Shown in pieces: positions 32,901-43,887 of a DNA stretch of 64,000 nt. Position 1 is the first letter of the stretch, and each line of letters opens with the position of its first letter. The position numbers and the translations under genes were made by a program. The stretch spans positions 33,540,980-33,604,979 of the forward strand of contig NC_051074.1 in NCBI RefSeq assembly GCF_004664715.2, in the 5' to 3' direction. The notes under the pieces are model-generated. The model did no database searches and was not told the DNA's origin. It was given only the letters and a program-made list of their open reading frames with translations. This stretch comes from Peromyscus leucopus (lineage: Eukaryota; Chordata; Mammalia; Rodentia; Cricetidae).

Positions 32901-33500
32901 TTAACATTGAAACTCAAGTTATTCTAACATAACCATTTAGTCCTGAGACAACTCTATGAACATGACCCCCCCCCCCCCGTGGCTATATGAATGTCAAGCT
33001 TCTCCGCTGTGAAAGATAGCTAGTCAAAGAATCTCATGTTGTTTGAGAGTATTCAGTGAGAAGGTTCTTGAAAAAAACTCAGTAAGTTTTAAAGTAATAT
33101 TTCAATGTGGCTTGAAATATTACTCAAATATCAAAGCTCCTGCTTCACAGTAGCTTGAAATGCTTTCAATAGGCCATCCTTTGAGTTTGAGCTTATTACA
33201 CAATTAACAGACACAATATACTTGGAAATGTACCACTCCTGAATGAGGGAGAGAGATGCTCTAACACTGGTAGTGCAGCTACGATAGAAGCAATACCACC
33301 ATTTTGTTTTTATAGATAATGCCTTCCCCAGTCAATCCTGCTGATGCGTCTTGATTGAAATGTAGACTCCAGTCTGGGCTCTGATGTACACCGCAAAATT
33401 CAGAATATACTGGGGCATATTCTTTTACCTGAATGAAATAATGAAACTCAGATCATTTTGAGTTTTCAGTGGGAAAATACTCAATAAATAGTAGGACATG
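32901..33500. other. Single-copy stretch with a C-run
   Basis: C-homopolymer at about 32967-32979. Nothing else recognised. Confidence 0.45.
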
Positions 33501-33655
33501 GTGGGTGGGAGGAGAGATGGCTCACCTATTAAGAGCACTTTCTGCTCTTGTACAGGACCTGAGTTCAGTTCACAGCACTCACGTGGGGCCTTACAATCTC
33601 CTGTAACTACAGTTGTGGGGGGCCTGATACACTCTTTTCACCTCCACGGGCTTAT

Positions 33656-33704
<49 letters not shown>

Positions 33705-33722
33705 AAATAAATATTAAAAATG
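33501..33722 (+). mobile_element. B2/B3 SINE with long (CA)n
   Basis: GAGAGATGGCTCACCTATTA, AGAGCACTTTCTGCTCTTG, CCTGAGTTCAGTTCACAGCA and a pure (CA)n at 33660-33702, ended by CATAAAATAAATATTAAAAA. Full length, well preserved at the head. Confidence 0.92.
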
Positions 33723-34146
33723 GATTTACTTTAGAAAGCAGGACGTGTCTTTTGATGGTTTGTTGCCAATCCAAACCTTACAGAGGATAATGGCAATTAA
33801 TTTGACAACCACATAAAATATGTCCGCGTCTGCAGTTAACAGTCATTCATTTTCTTCAATATGGAATTTATCGACTCTGATAGATGTCATTAATACATTT
33901 CCAAAGACAACATCAGTGGTTTTTACTCCTGTTCCTGATGTATCTTGATTATTAGCTACAGTAACAATGACACTATAAATGCTCTCCCAGGTGAGAGAGA
34001 GAAAGACAAACCAAAATCCTAAAGGAGAAGAAGTTCCTGGATTTCTTCATTCACTACACACCGTTTCCATTCCTTCCTTCAGAATGCATTCACTGAAATA
34101 CAAGTGCACTCCAGTATGGAACACAACAGCTCAAGGCAGCAAACTA

Positions 34147-34147
<1 letters not shown>
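33723..34147. other. Single-copy spacer
   Basis: No repeat or gene recognised. Confidence 0.45.
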
Positions 34148-34193
<46 letters not shown>

Positions 34194-34210
34194 CAACAAT
34201 AATAATAATA
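34148..34210. repeat. (AAT)n microsatellite
   Basis: About 20 AAT units with a short AAC interruption (34189-34197), immediately 5' of the B1. The poly-Asn and poly-Tyr frames here are artefacts. Confidence 0.97.
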
Positions 34211-34223
34211 AAAAGCAGTATGA

Positions 34224-34441
34224 GCTGGGCGGTGGTGGCACATGCCTCTAATCCCAGCACTCGGGAGGCAGAGCCAGGCGGATCTCTGTGAGTTCAAGGC
34301 CAGCTTGGTCTACAGAACGAGATCCAGGACAGGCACCGAAGCTATACAGAGAAACTGTGTCTCAAAAAACCAAACCAAACTAAACCAACAACAACAAAAA
34401 ACAAAAACAAAAACAAACAAACAAACAACAACAACAAAAAC
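34224..34441 (+). mobile_element. Young-looking B1 SINE with CAAA-rich tail
   Basis: GCTGGGCGGTGGTGGCACAT, CTAATCCCAGCACTCGGGAG, GCCAGGCGGATCTCTGTGAG, GGCCAGCTTGGTCTACAGAA and AGGACAGGCACCGAAGCTAT: near-consensus B1. The GGACAGGCACC right-arm variant is what I associate with cricetids rather than Mus. The tail is (CAAA)n/(CAA)n. CAGTATGA before the element and CAGTGTGA after the tail may be a target duplication. Confidence 0.95.
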
Positions 34442-35384
34442 CCCAGTGTGATTATGGAGACTACTGAGAACCTTCAGCTGTTAATCAAATTAGGTCTGCA
34501 AGTGTATGTCTTTAGAAGGTTGTCTCCAATTGACCTGCTTGAAGTTAGTAGCCCTTTTCCTCTGATTAGCAGATGCAACATGACAAATCAGCACCTTCAG
34601 GGATCAGGTTGGCGCTGAAGTGTTATACCTGTTAGTCAAACTGTGCCCCTCAGGGAATCACGGCATGAATAAAACACAAGAGATGAGTCACGTTCTTGCG
34701 TGGTCCTCAACAAACTGACTTCAGCTTCGGGGCTTGGAAAGTCTTTCCTATTATCCTAAAATTAAAGGGGAAAATCTTTGATTCTGAATTGTGATATGAT
34801 ACTTGGAAGCCAAACAAACAGAACCTAAAAGAATGCATGGTATATGCTGGTCCTTTGTATTCCGATTAGTTATAATAACTCCTTAAACTTCATAGTCTAT
34901 TTGCTTTACATGTACGGATGCAATTTGTCTATAGCTCAGCTCAGGGATAGAAATTTTATCTGGAAAGACGTAATGATTTGGCTTTAAAATGAACTAAAAC
35001 ACCCAGGCTGCAAGCACTAAGGCATTGTTATGTAGAAAAATATTTAGGCCATGAGAGGACAATGGCAATCCAAAGAAGAAACCAGGACATTGGAAAACAG
35101 CCCTCAGATAATGACAGCTCATTATTAGGACATTAAAATCGTCTGGGTTTTAAATAATGGTCTCAAACAGAAACTAGGCCACTTGATCTGTACTGAAAGA
35201 CCAGATCCTTCCACAGACAAATGTTTTGGAAAGTAAAACTTTGGCTAGTTCCTTGCTTTATAAGCAGAGTAAATGGATGGCAGAGTTGTACAAGTCATCT
35301 CAGCTTTGGAGAAGCTACATGGAGAAAATTTGATCTGATCCTCTCTCTCATCCATGCTGGAATGTTCATTAGTTTGCTATTGTG
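34442..35384. other. Repeat-free block, candidate regulatory DNA
   Basis: No repeats. 34500-34740 carries CTCTGATTAGCAGATG and GAGATGAGTCACGTTCTTG (AP-1/CRE-like core) plus scattered CG dinucleotides. No coding support. Confidence 0.35.
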
Positions 35385-35895
35385 AGGACAACTCTAGCTG
35401 TTGTGAGTTCGTGAGTACACCAATCGTGCAACATCCGGAAGACACTGTTTCACAGTAGTACTTCCCAACCTCTGACTTACGTTCTTTCTGCCTCCTCTCC
35501 TGTCATGTTCCCTGAGCCTGTTGTGGTGTATGTTACATGTGTCATATTGAGAGGTGAACATGTCACAGTCACTTATTCCCTGCACTTCAACCAGTTTTGA
35601 GTCTCTGTATTAACCACTGTCCTCAAAAAAGCCTCTCCGATGAGGTTCAAGAGCTGTTCTAATCTATGAACATAAAAGGTAAGTATTTGGGAGGAGTTTT
35701 GATACCGTGTCCATTTATCAAAATACAGTAATGGTTCACTCGGGTATTTGACCTCCCTGGCCACAGATTCTTGGTCAGGTTTACCATAACAGGCTTAAAT
35801 TCCATCTTGTGGAGTGAACCTTAAACCCAACCAGAAAGTGGTTGGTTATACAGCAACCATCTTTGCCATTATCTTTTGATACAGATACCTACACA
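35385..35895 (-). mobile_element. Rodent L1 (Lx-type) 3' UTR, antisense
   Basis: GCTGTTGTGAGTTCGTGAG, AGACACTGTTTCACAGTAGT, TCATGTTCCCTGAGCCTGTT, ACCAGTTTTGAGTCTCTGTA, AGATTCTTGGTCAGGTTTAC, AATTCCATCTTGTGGAGTG and AAAGTGGTTGGTTATACAGC follow a rodent L1 3' UTR in reverse. The plus-strand L1 at 55650 shares its 'gtaaccaacca' block in the opposite sense. Confidence 0.75.
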
Positions 35896-37173
35896 AAAAT
35901 AGGGCAGAATAAATTAGGGGATATTAAAATATTGTGGGAGACTAGAAGTCATGCATTAGTTATGCATGTTTCCTGAAGCTTTATTCCCTTTGTGACACAT
36001 TCCAAGCACTGATGTTGGCTAAACTACCTTTATGAGGAAGCCTGCTAGGCTGCTAGGTAGCTGTGCTTCATAAATCCTTTTCTCTTGATGGTGAACTGAA
36101 ATTTATCTTCCTTTAAATTGTACACATTCTAACAATGATGATATTATGGTCCACGTACATCTCATTCTCCACTTTGCAAATACCTTTTGTGTATACCTTC
36201 ATTGGCTGGTGGTCAAGTGAATGTAAATTCATTGAGTAATCAAGACAGCCCTGGAGCCTCCTATTAGTACAGATTCTAGCCACTGTGTATAAAAGAAATG
36301 CTATTAGATGTCAGTCATGGGAACCTGCATTAGCTGTCCATCTTTTACTCGCCTCAGAAAAAGCACATGGATCTGAGAGGGTAGCCCTACCACTTGTTCA
36401 TCTTGATCCTTGCTCTCAGTTCCCCTCTGTTTCCTGAAGACTCTGGTGGACTCATCATAGTTATGACTATCATTTCCTAGTAATGGGACATCACAGATCT
36501 GCCCCCTCTCCCTCCTGATGCTGTGCTCTTTGAAGTCTCCTAAAGATAAATGGGAAACGGTAGACAATTTATTTCCCAGTTGAACAGCAACTATCTTTTA
36601 TCTAAGTCAGTCATTAAAATTTATCTCCTTATACTCAATATTGATGGTAATAATTAAGAAAAGAGAGAAGTTGGATACAAAAAGCAAGTGTATTCTGGAT
36701 CAGAGAATAAAATCTTTTTCTGTGATTGCCTTGGTTGAGAGAAAGCCAATCAAATCGGAGCAGATGTTGCACATCTCTGTCTTAAGGAGGAGGGTGCTTT
36801 GCTTTTTGCTTGACACACATGATTAATTTTCAAGCATATTATTCCTTTATAATATGTATACACATAAAATATTAGCATTTGAAATAAATAAGTAAAAAGT
36901 GAGTCATTGGAGCCCGCCTTTAATTACAACAGACCAAATATACTGCTTAGTCTCTGAACCTTTGGGTTGACTGGGTAAATGTTTCCTAAGCATGTGGATT
37001 AATATACAGACTTGTTTCCTTAGAATACAAAACTCCTAGCATCATTTCAAACAAATAAGAATTGGTTACAAATAAGTGCCCAGGGTCTAGAAGTGAAGCA
37101 GACTTCATGTCCCTCTCCCATAATTATTTTAAAACTAAACCAAGGTTGGTGAGTTCCAGAAGAGATGAAGGCC
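35896..37173. other. Single-copy stretch
   Basis: No repeat recognised. A minus-strand frame at 36304-36567 (87 codons) encodes a charged peptide with no family known to me, and no exon boundary or promoter is seen. Confidence 0.4.
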
Positions 37174-37211
37174 GTGGTGGTGGTGGTGGTGGTGGTGGTG
37201 GTGGTGGTGGT

Positions 37212-37263
<52 letters not shown>
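37174..37263. repeat. (GGT)n followed by (GT)n
   Basis: About 13 GGT triplets (37174-37213) turning into about 25 GT units (to 37263). It generates poly-Gly and poly-Val/Cys frames that are not coding. Periodic GG runs could form G-quadruplex and the GT part Z-DNA. Confidence 0.97.
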
Positions 37264-37264
<1 letters not shown>

Positions 37265-37478
37265 TGAAGGAACTCATTCCACAGTGTCATGCAGATGGTG
37301 GCTAACTTGGCTTGTGTTTGGGAGGAATGAAGAATGGGGACTCATATGCTGTCTGTTTGGTTGTAAACTTCAAATAGTGCAAAGAGTACAGATTTACTCC
37401 GCACTGTATTTTTCCCCAAAATATAACTATGTAATCATCATGCTTTCTTTGTTTTTATACAGTGACTATTATATTATC

Positions 37479-37916
<438 letters not shown>

Positions 37917-38317
37917 TCAATGAAATCTTCAGCTGACAAATTTTATTCATTGAATGAAAATTTCTGCTGAAAAATCCAACACAGCAGTGTCACTACATCA
38001 TCTCTTTTGATGTAAGAATGGCTTTGTTTTGCAGAACGTTCCTTTGCAATGCTTTTTGACCAAAGTAACAATTCAAGATACTACTCTAGGGTTTTAATAA
38101 CTTCCTTCCCAGAGAAAATGGTAACACAGCCGACATTACTTTAAGTTTCTCTATGACCTCCAAGTAGTTGAAAGGGAATGATTGCCTTCAGATTTTATTT
38201 TTGCATGCTACTATTTCCTTTCTTGGCTTTATTGTCATACAGTCCTTGGGACATTTCTTTCATGGAAAATAAGATAATGATATAAACTTTGAAATGAATA
38301 CTGGATTTACTGTGAGA
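37917..38317. other. Single-copy stretch
   Basis: Nothing recognised. Confidence 0.45.
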
Positions 38318-38470
38318 ACAAGCTGAATCCTATCTCTGGAACTTACTGTAGAAGCTTGAAAACTGTACTTTGATGCTCTGTATTTACATTTCTTCATCCC
38401 GAAGATGGAGAGTGCAGCTCCTGTCTGACAGATAAGACTGTTGTTAGAACAAACATTAGTGTAATGTTGA
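38318..38470 (+). mobile_element. MIR SINE
   Basis: AAGCTGAATCCTATCTCTGG then AACTTACTGTAG, TACATTTCTTCATCCCGAAG, ATGGAGAGTGCAGCTCCTGT and ATAAGACTGTTGTTAGAAC parallel the MIR core and 3' half (aatcctggctctgccacttactagctg...cctcatctgtaaaatggg...). Confidence 0.75.
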
Positions 38471-39059
38471 AGGTGAGAAGTGTGGAAAGAAAAAAGCACA
38501 ATCATGTATTTTGTGGCTTTGTTATTATGATCTGGTTATCTTCTAAGGGTTTGCTTCTCAATTAGCTGTTTGGAAGACATTGCTTCATCAAAAATGTACT
38601 GTGCAGCAGAGAGTCTCAAATTATTCAAGTGATAGAGTACTTGGAAAGCATTACCCTCATGGCAGAAGGCCATGAAATACTGGTACTTTAGTTTATTATA
38701 GGAAATTGTGGTGTTTAATGGGGATATGTATTGAGGGAGGAATGTAATATCCAATCACAAATGAGAGCACATATATTATGAAAATAGTTTTCCATGTATA
38801 TTGTGCCCGCTGTTCATCAGTTATTTTATTATCTGCTGGCTTGACTTGCAGGTGAAAAGCAATGGTGGATAAGATTCAAAAATATTAATGGAGAAATAGA
38901 TCAGGAAAATAGTTCAAATATGGTCATCAACCAGACCCAGAAAATTAATCCAGTCTCTAGAAGGGAGTCTTCACAATTATGACCCAGAAATCTCAAACTG
39001 CTAGCCTCAGAATGCTATAACTTGGCACCATGGGTGGTAGCGCAAAGCTCAGTGACCTG
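38471..39059. other. Single-copy stretch
   Basis: No repeat or gene recognised. Confidence 0.45.
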
Positions 39060-39480
39060 CCCCTTTTCCTAGGATAGAGCTTTGATCAAATGGGACTTCC
39101 CTTATTGGCATGGTCTTAGTTTTCTTAGTTCCTATTTGCATGACAAAGATTATACAACTGGAAATTATGTGCCCAGCAGCTCACACTACCCCTGTCCCTT
39201 CCCCACCCAGAATGGTGCATTGGCCAACCAGTATTGTCCTACTGGACATGGCCACAAATCGCATCTCAGTAAACCGCACACAAAGAGACTCACCCATATT
39301 CTAAAAATATTTCTCTCAGATTGAGACCCCCACTCCCAGCCCGTTGCCTTCTGCGGCAGGTCCTACTCTAGTGACTGGCTAGCCTGCTGCCCACTTACAC
39401 TGTGGTCAATAAACTTTTCTTCCTATTCTGGTCTAAGGGTTGAATTTACTCACTGCCTACCAAACTCTTGCTTGCTACTG
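39060..39480 (+). mobile_element. Possible retroviral LTR-like segment
   Basis: Promoter/R/U5-like layout: a C-rich stretch (CCCCTGTCCCTTCCCCACCC), then CCCACTCCCAGCCCGTTGCC, GTCAATAAACTTTTCTTCC at about 39406 (AATAAA-type signal) and a further 60 bp ending near TAGGCTAGCCACACCCA. I do not recognise the family and see no target duplication. Confidence 0.3.
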
Positions 39481-40164
39481 TGGTAGGCTAGCCACACCCA
39501 CAGAGGTTCAGTTAAAAGGGAGGCAGTAACGGTGCATGCCTTTGATAAGTGCAGTGATTTTAGATTAGGAGTGCTGTTTTCTAAAATGCCAGTGAAGGTA
39601 AATTCAAATAATCTTTATGGGTGCTTTTAGGATTAAAGAAAAGCTGCTTATAAAGCCTTCCTTACACAATAATGAAAAGCACGGTTGCCCTTGTGAACAG
39701 AAAAGACTTTGGCTATTCCAGTAAAGGCTCCGTTCATTTAAAAATTACGTATTGCTCTCCTTTCCTCTCCTGTAACCTTAGCTAAACTTGTATTTGTGTC
39801 TTATGTATGATGTTTCATTTATTGACTGAAATTTGATGATCATTTGTTGAAATAACTAGCTGAAACAGCATCAGGCATAAAAACATGCCCTTGACATAGA
39901 TCCTTTGACCATCTACCTTGGGTCTTCTATACTGCCACATACTGGTTAAGTACTAAGTCGCAGAAAGGAAAAGTCAGATTGCTTTCCTTGGAAATGTTTC
40001 TGTTTTCACATGAAGATTTCATGAAGCTTTACCTTCCCCAGGACTATTAACTATTATGGCATAAAGCACGATGTACATGTGGAGGACACCAAAGTCAGTG
40101 TTGGAAGACTGACTTCCGATCCAAATATAGACCTAGTGTACAATGACCCCAATTCTGTAGATTT
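39481..40164. other. Single-copy stretch
   Basis: No repeat or gene recognised. Confidence 0.45.
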
Positions 40165-40245
40165 GGTTTGCTTGTCTTCAAATAGGAGACTGAGACTTAG
40201 AAAAGCCTGTCATACTGAGCCACGCCTGTGCTCCATCTTCCATAA
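40165..40245 (-). mobile_element. Possible MIR fragment, antisense
   Basis: CAAATAGGAGACTGAGACTT then AGAAAAGCCTGTCATACTGA and GCCACGCCTG resembles antisense MIR (gatgaggaaactgaggcttagaaag...gtcacac). Short. Confidence 0.45.
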
Positions 40246-40265
40246 GCACCCTAGTACTAGACTGT

Positions 40266-40719
40266 ATGGTGATATTTTATTTGTGCTGAAATGTGATTTT
40301 ATTTGTATGTTAATAAATAAAGTTGCCTGGGGGTCAGAGCTAATAGCAAGCCATAGCAGAAGTCTGGCAGTGGTAGCACACGCCCTTAATCTTATCACAT
40401 GACTGGCAGAGTCTGTGTGTTCAAGGACATAGCCAATTTGGAGACACATGCCTTTAATCTTAATACCAACCATAGAGACCTGGAGGTCTGTATAGACAGG
40501 TAGTGATGAGGAGGTCATGTAACCACCAATAAGAAGGCAGAACAGAAAGTCAATAAAAAGACACACAGGAAGTAGGTCTCTTTCTCAGGGGAAGGACGGC
40601 AGTGGCAGCGAGTGGTAACAAGGTGGTCTCAGCTTTTGGCTACTGCTCTCTGACCTCTGGGGCTTTTAGCTCTGCATTTGGCTCTGTGTTTCTTATTTAA
40701 TAAGACTGTTACATCTACA
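40266..40719 (+). mobile_element. Cricetid-type LTR containing B1-derived segments
   Basis: TGGTGATATTTTATTTGTGC, TTTGTATGTTAATAAATAAA and GTTGCCTGGGGGTCAGAGCT open a block I know from cricetid genomes. The middle (GTGGTAGCACACGCCC, TGTGTTCAAGG, ACACATGCCTTTAATCTTAA) is B1-derived. The end is TTATTTAATAAGACTGTTAC followed by ATCTACA. Poly(A)-signal-like AATAAA occurs near both ends. No clear target duplication. Confidence 0.7.
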
Positions 40720-41183
40720 AGGCTAAGGGGCCATAACTATCCTCCTGTCTACTGTCACTGAATTCTGGAGTCTGTGTAATGACACCCCAATTCTCTTAAG
40801 CAATCTGCAGCATATGCTATTCACGAGTTTCTTCAATTATAAGACACTGGGTTTTTGCATCCTTAGTGTGAGATGACCAATCCCTCTGGTAAATTTCAAA
40901 CTGCAGAAACCCAGCTTGAATCAAGTAGTACTAGAAGAAAGGAGAACAATAGAGGCAATAATGTAGTCATGGTACACTTCTCCATGGGAACTGTGCTGGA
41001 CAAAGTCTGTTACTGTGGCTTTAGTGTGATAGATGGATGAAGGATAGAAGATGATGCAAGATGGTGCAAGATGATAGTGCAAGTTATCGCACCACCTATC
41101 AGTCTATGTCAGAACAATTAGGAGAGCTGTTGATTGCTGTGATTTTCAGCAGATGGAACTCAATATATTTTTTAAAACTATAG
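40720..41183. other. Single-copy spacer
   Basis: Contains a loose three-copy GATG(A/G)TGCAA motif at 41051-41083. No other feature. Confidence 0.45.
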
Positions 41184-41362
41184 GTGGGGATGGAGAGATG
41201 GTTCAGTGGTTAAGAGCACTTGCTGTTCTTGCAACAGAGTAGATTTTATGTCCTAGCACTCACATTGAGTGGCTCACAACCATCTCAAGGTGATCAATCA
41301 TTTCCTTTTGGCATTCATTGACACCCTGTACATGCGCGCACACATACACACACACTTAAAGT
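41184..41362 (+). mobile_element. B2 SINE
   Basis: GTGGGGATGGAGAGATGGTT, CAGTGGTTAAGAGCACTTGC, TTATGTCCTAGCACTCACA, GTGGCTCACAACCATCTCA and a CACACATACACACACAC tail. Head nearly consensus. Confidence 0.93.
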
Positions 41363-42634
41363 GTATATGGTATAGCAAGAGGCTGAAGGGTAGATAACTG
41401 AATTATTGTTTGAAATTCTTCTCACATTCTCTTTATAAGAATAAATATGTGTACCTTTTGCTATGTGACCCTCAGGTACTACTCACCAGTGTGGACGAAA
41501 TTTGCTTTCCCACCCAATGATGCTAGACTTGATTTTGTAACTTTCATAGAATGCAAATGGGAACAATGCTAACAATTCCCCCAGAGTGCAGCATTCTGTG
41601 GTTTCTCAAGAATGATGGCAGTGCGGCTGGCCAAGGGAGAATGAAGAGACTTCTTGTAGAGCCAACTTGTACTCTTCCTAGGTCTTCCACTGGGCAGAGG
41701 CTGAAGCAAAGCAAGACTGTTCAGCCATCCTGCAAACTCATGAGCCCAGAGAACAAAGGCAGGAAGCAGACAGTTGAGAGTAGTTTGATACTGAGCCATA
41801 GTGTGGCTATAGTTGACCAAGACACTCAGAAGGCTTTATTTACTTATACTGTAAGATGGGAAAGAACCATCAATGAGTTGGCTATTTAGTCTCTTCACAT
41901 TCTTCTTCCTCCCTGTCCCATTGAGCTTTGCCTTCATGCTTCTCCTTCCTTGCCTTCCTTCCTCCTACACATACTTTTGGAAAGTCTTCCACATGTCCAG
42001 GATTGAGCCTGTGCTGAGAAGGAAGGGTGAGCCAAATTAGCCCTTTCGGGACCCGATGGTACAGAGAGCTTTATGGAGACGTGTCTCTGACATGAGCTTT
42101 TTTCAGGATGAGAGAAAGACAAATAAGATATGGGTTTGAATGTATTAAAAACAAATTCCAGTCAAGTTGGAAGGAATTAGCAAAAGCACTTAGAAAATTT
42201 GGTTAACAGCAACTACATCAATTGACTAAATCCACATGGGGGATGATACTAGTATATTATGTGACTAGCTGATGTTGTATTATGTGACATTCTGATGTTG
42301 TAGTCACTGAGACTCAGTGAAGTTCTGAAAGGTGATGTGACTATTTGGGGGGAAATAGGACATGAGATGGGAAACCAGGAAGACAGTTAAAGCTTCTTCT
42401 TTTTTGTAAGACAGATTTTAAAAATTAACATAGAAAACTAGAAAAAATACCCATGCTATTATCTATCTCTAGGCTTTGGACTGGCAATCTGGTGAAATAG
42501 ATAAAGAATATGACCCAGAATATCAGCAAAAATAATGGAGAGAGAGAGTATAGGGAGGAGTTTCCCCATCATACAGTTTTAGCAATGCTTGGCTTTAGAA
42601 ATTATGTCTATATATTACTATTTATTTCAAAGTT
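41363..42634. other. Single-copy stretch with a 23-bp duplication
   Basis: An open frame at 41551-41889 (112 codons) is the longest here but shows no domain. The duplication at 42255-42300 is listed separately. Confidence 0.42.
42255..42300. repeat. Two-copy 23-bp tandem duplication
   Basis: TATTATGTGAC....CTGATGTTG occurs at 42255-42277 and 42278-42300, differing only in the middle four bases (TAG- versus ATT-type). A small local duplication, not part of a known repeat. Confidence 0.85.
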
Positions 42635-42708
42635 GTAGTGCTGGAGATAAAACCCAGAGCTTTGCAAATGCCAGAAGTCCTCTGCCACCAGGGTACACCC
42701 ACAGCTCA
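42635..42708 (-). mobile_element. ID-like SINE, antisense
   Basis: GTGCTGGAGATAAAACCCAG, AGCTTTGCAAATGCCAG and CTCTGCCACCAGGGTACACC are the antisense of the ID B and A boxes. Diverged and without a distinct tail. Confidence 0.65.
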
Positions 42709-42716
42709 TTTTAATG

Positions 42717-42918
42717 CAGTGGTTCTCAGCCTTCCTGATGCTGTGACCCTTTAATACAGTTCCTCGTGTGATGATGACCCCCACTATAAAATTATCTTAT
42801 TGCTACTTCCTAACTATAATTTTGCCACTGTTATGAATCATAATGTAAATATCTTATATGTGGGAGAGCTGATATGTGACCCCTGTGAAAGGGTCATTGG
42901 ACCCCCCAGAGAACTGCT
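42717..42918 (-). mobile_element. URR1 hAT-Charlie element, antisense
   Basis: Begins CAGTGGTTCTCAGCCTTCCT, continues TGTGACCCTTTAATACAGTT, CCTAACTATAATTTTGCCAC, TGTTATGAATCATAATGTAA and GACCCCTGTGAAAGGGTCAT, and ends in a decayed AGAGAACTGCTC inverted end. The URR1 interior is in reverse order relative to 21758 and 43912. Confidence 0.85.
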
Positions 42919-43887
42919 CCTTTCATTTATAAGAGGTGCGTTTAAAATAGGGAAAGGCAAAAAGATTATCAGGATGTTGCTCGAGGCGCTGTCCATTACT
43001 GAATATGCTGAGGGTGAACGAATGGATTTGTCACCTGACGATCTGGATCTCAATGATCATCTCTCGCAGCAGCGTAGGAAATAGCTTTCAGTGTGAAAAG
43101 GCAATCAAGATCACCAGTGAGCCGGTGTCCCATGTGGATATTTGTCAGAGGACTCCAGAACCGCTGCCAGCCAGGCCCTGGATCACATACAGCATCCCTG
43201 CCTGCCTGTCTCCTTTTCTCTGCTTTCTCATTCACACAGGGAATTTAGTGCAGCTGTTCCTGGCTGCTGCCACCCACTTCCCATCCATTCGTCACCGCCT
43301 CTTGGTGCTGCGACACGTGCAAACCTTTTCTCACTTCCTGTCACTCTGTGTCCCTGAAATAATTCAAGTCGGCCCTTGTTGATGTTTTGGGTTTCAAAAT
43401 TTTTCCTTCTTCGTGGAGCGTATGGGCAGTATCAAAAATAACCCGCGTTGGGGAACGACTGGGCTCTGAGCATCTTGCAGGGTCAGCTGTAGCCCACGTA
43501 ACTTTGGTGCTCATAAGACCAGAGCTTCTTACTGTGGGTTGTGACACGTAGGGGCTGTGAAAAGTTTGGCAACCGTGAGAGGGTTTTAAACTGCAGGGCC
43601 CCAAATCCAAAATCAAACAGGTAATGAATCTAAAGTTTTTCTGGCAGTGCAGGCCCATGTTGCATTGTATGACTCCACTGTAGCCTTGCTTCTGAATTTA
43701 TATGTGTGCTTTGCACCGCATGTGTCCACATCTGCCAACCCTACCTGAGACCTCAGCTTAGATACAAAACTGTTATATTGTGAATGCAATTTTTAACTAT
43801 ACAGTTCTCTGCTTGTATAGAAATATAATGATTAGGATAGAAAAAACAAAGACTTTTAATATTTTTATACCAGTGTTCCTCAGGATG
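42919..43887. other. CG-enriched single-copy block
   Basis: Relative to the rest of the window, CG dinucleotides are frequent (CTCGAGGCGC at 42979, GTCACCGCC, TGCGACACGTG at 43308, AACCCGCGTTGGGGAACGAC at 43441). GTGGGTTGTGACACG near 43535 faintly resembles a hAT-Charlie interior. No reading frame or promoter can be assigned. Confidence 0.35.

Noticed and set aside
34148..34441. Regularly spaced repeat units that might suggest an array such as CRISPR
   Set aside because: Simple AAT and CAAA microsatellites beside a B1. There are no spacers between conserved repeats, and the genome is mammalian.
36304..36567. Charged 87-codon minus-strand frame
   Set aside because: No homologue recognised, no splice or promoter signals. 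Insufficient to call a gene or pseudogene.
43519..43600. Possible additional hAT-Charlie element (GTGGGTTGTGACACG, AAAAGTTTGG)
   Set aside because: Inverted termini could not be found and the match is too short.
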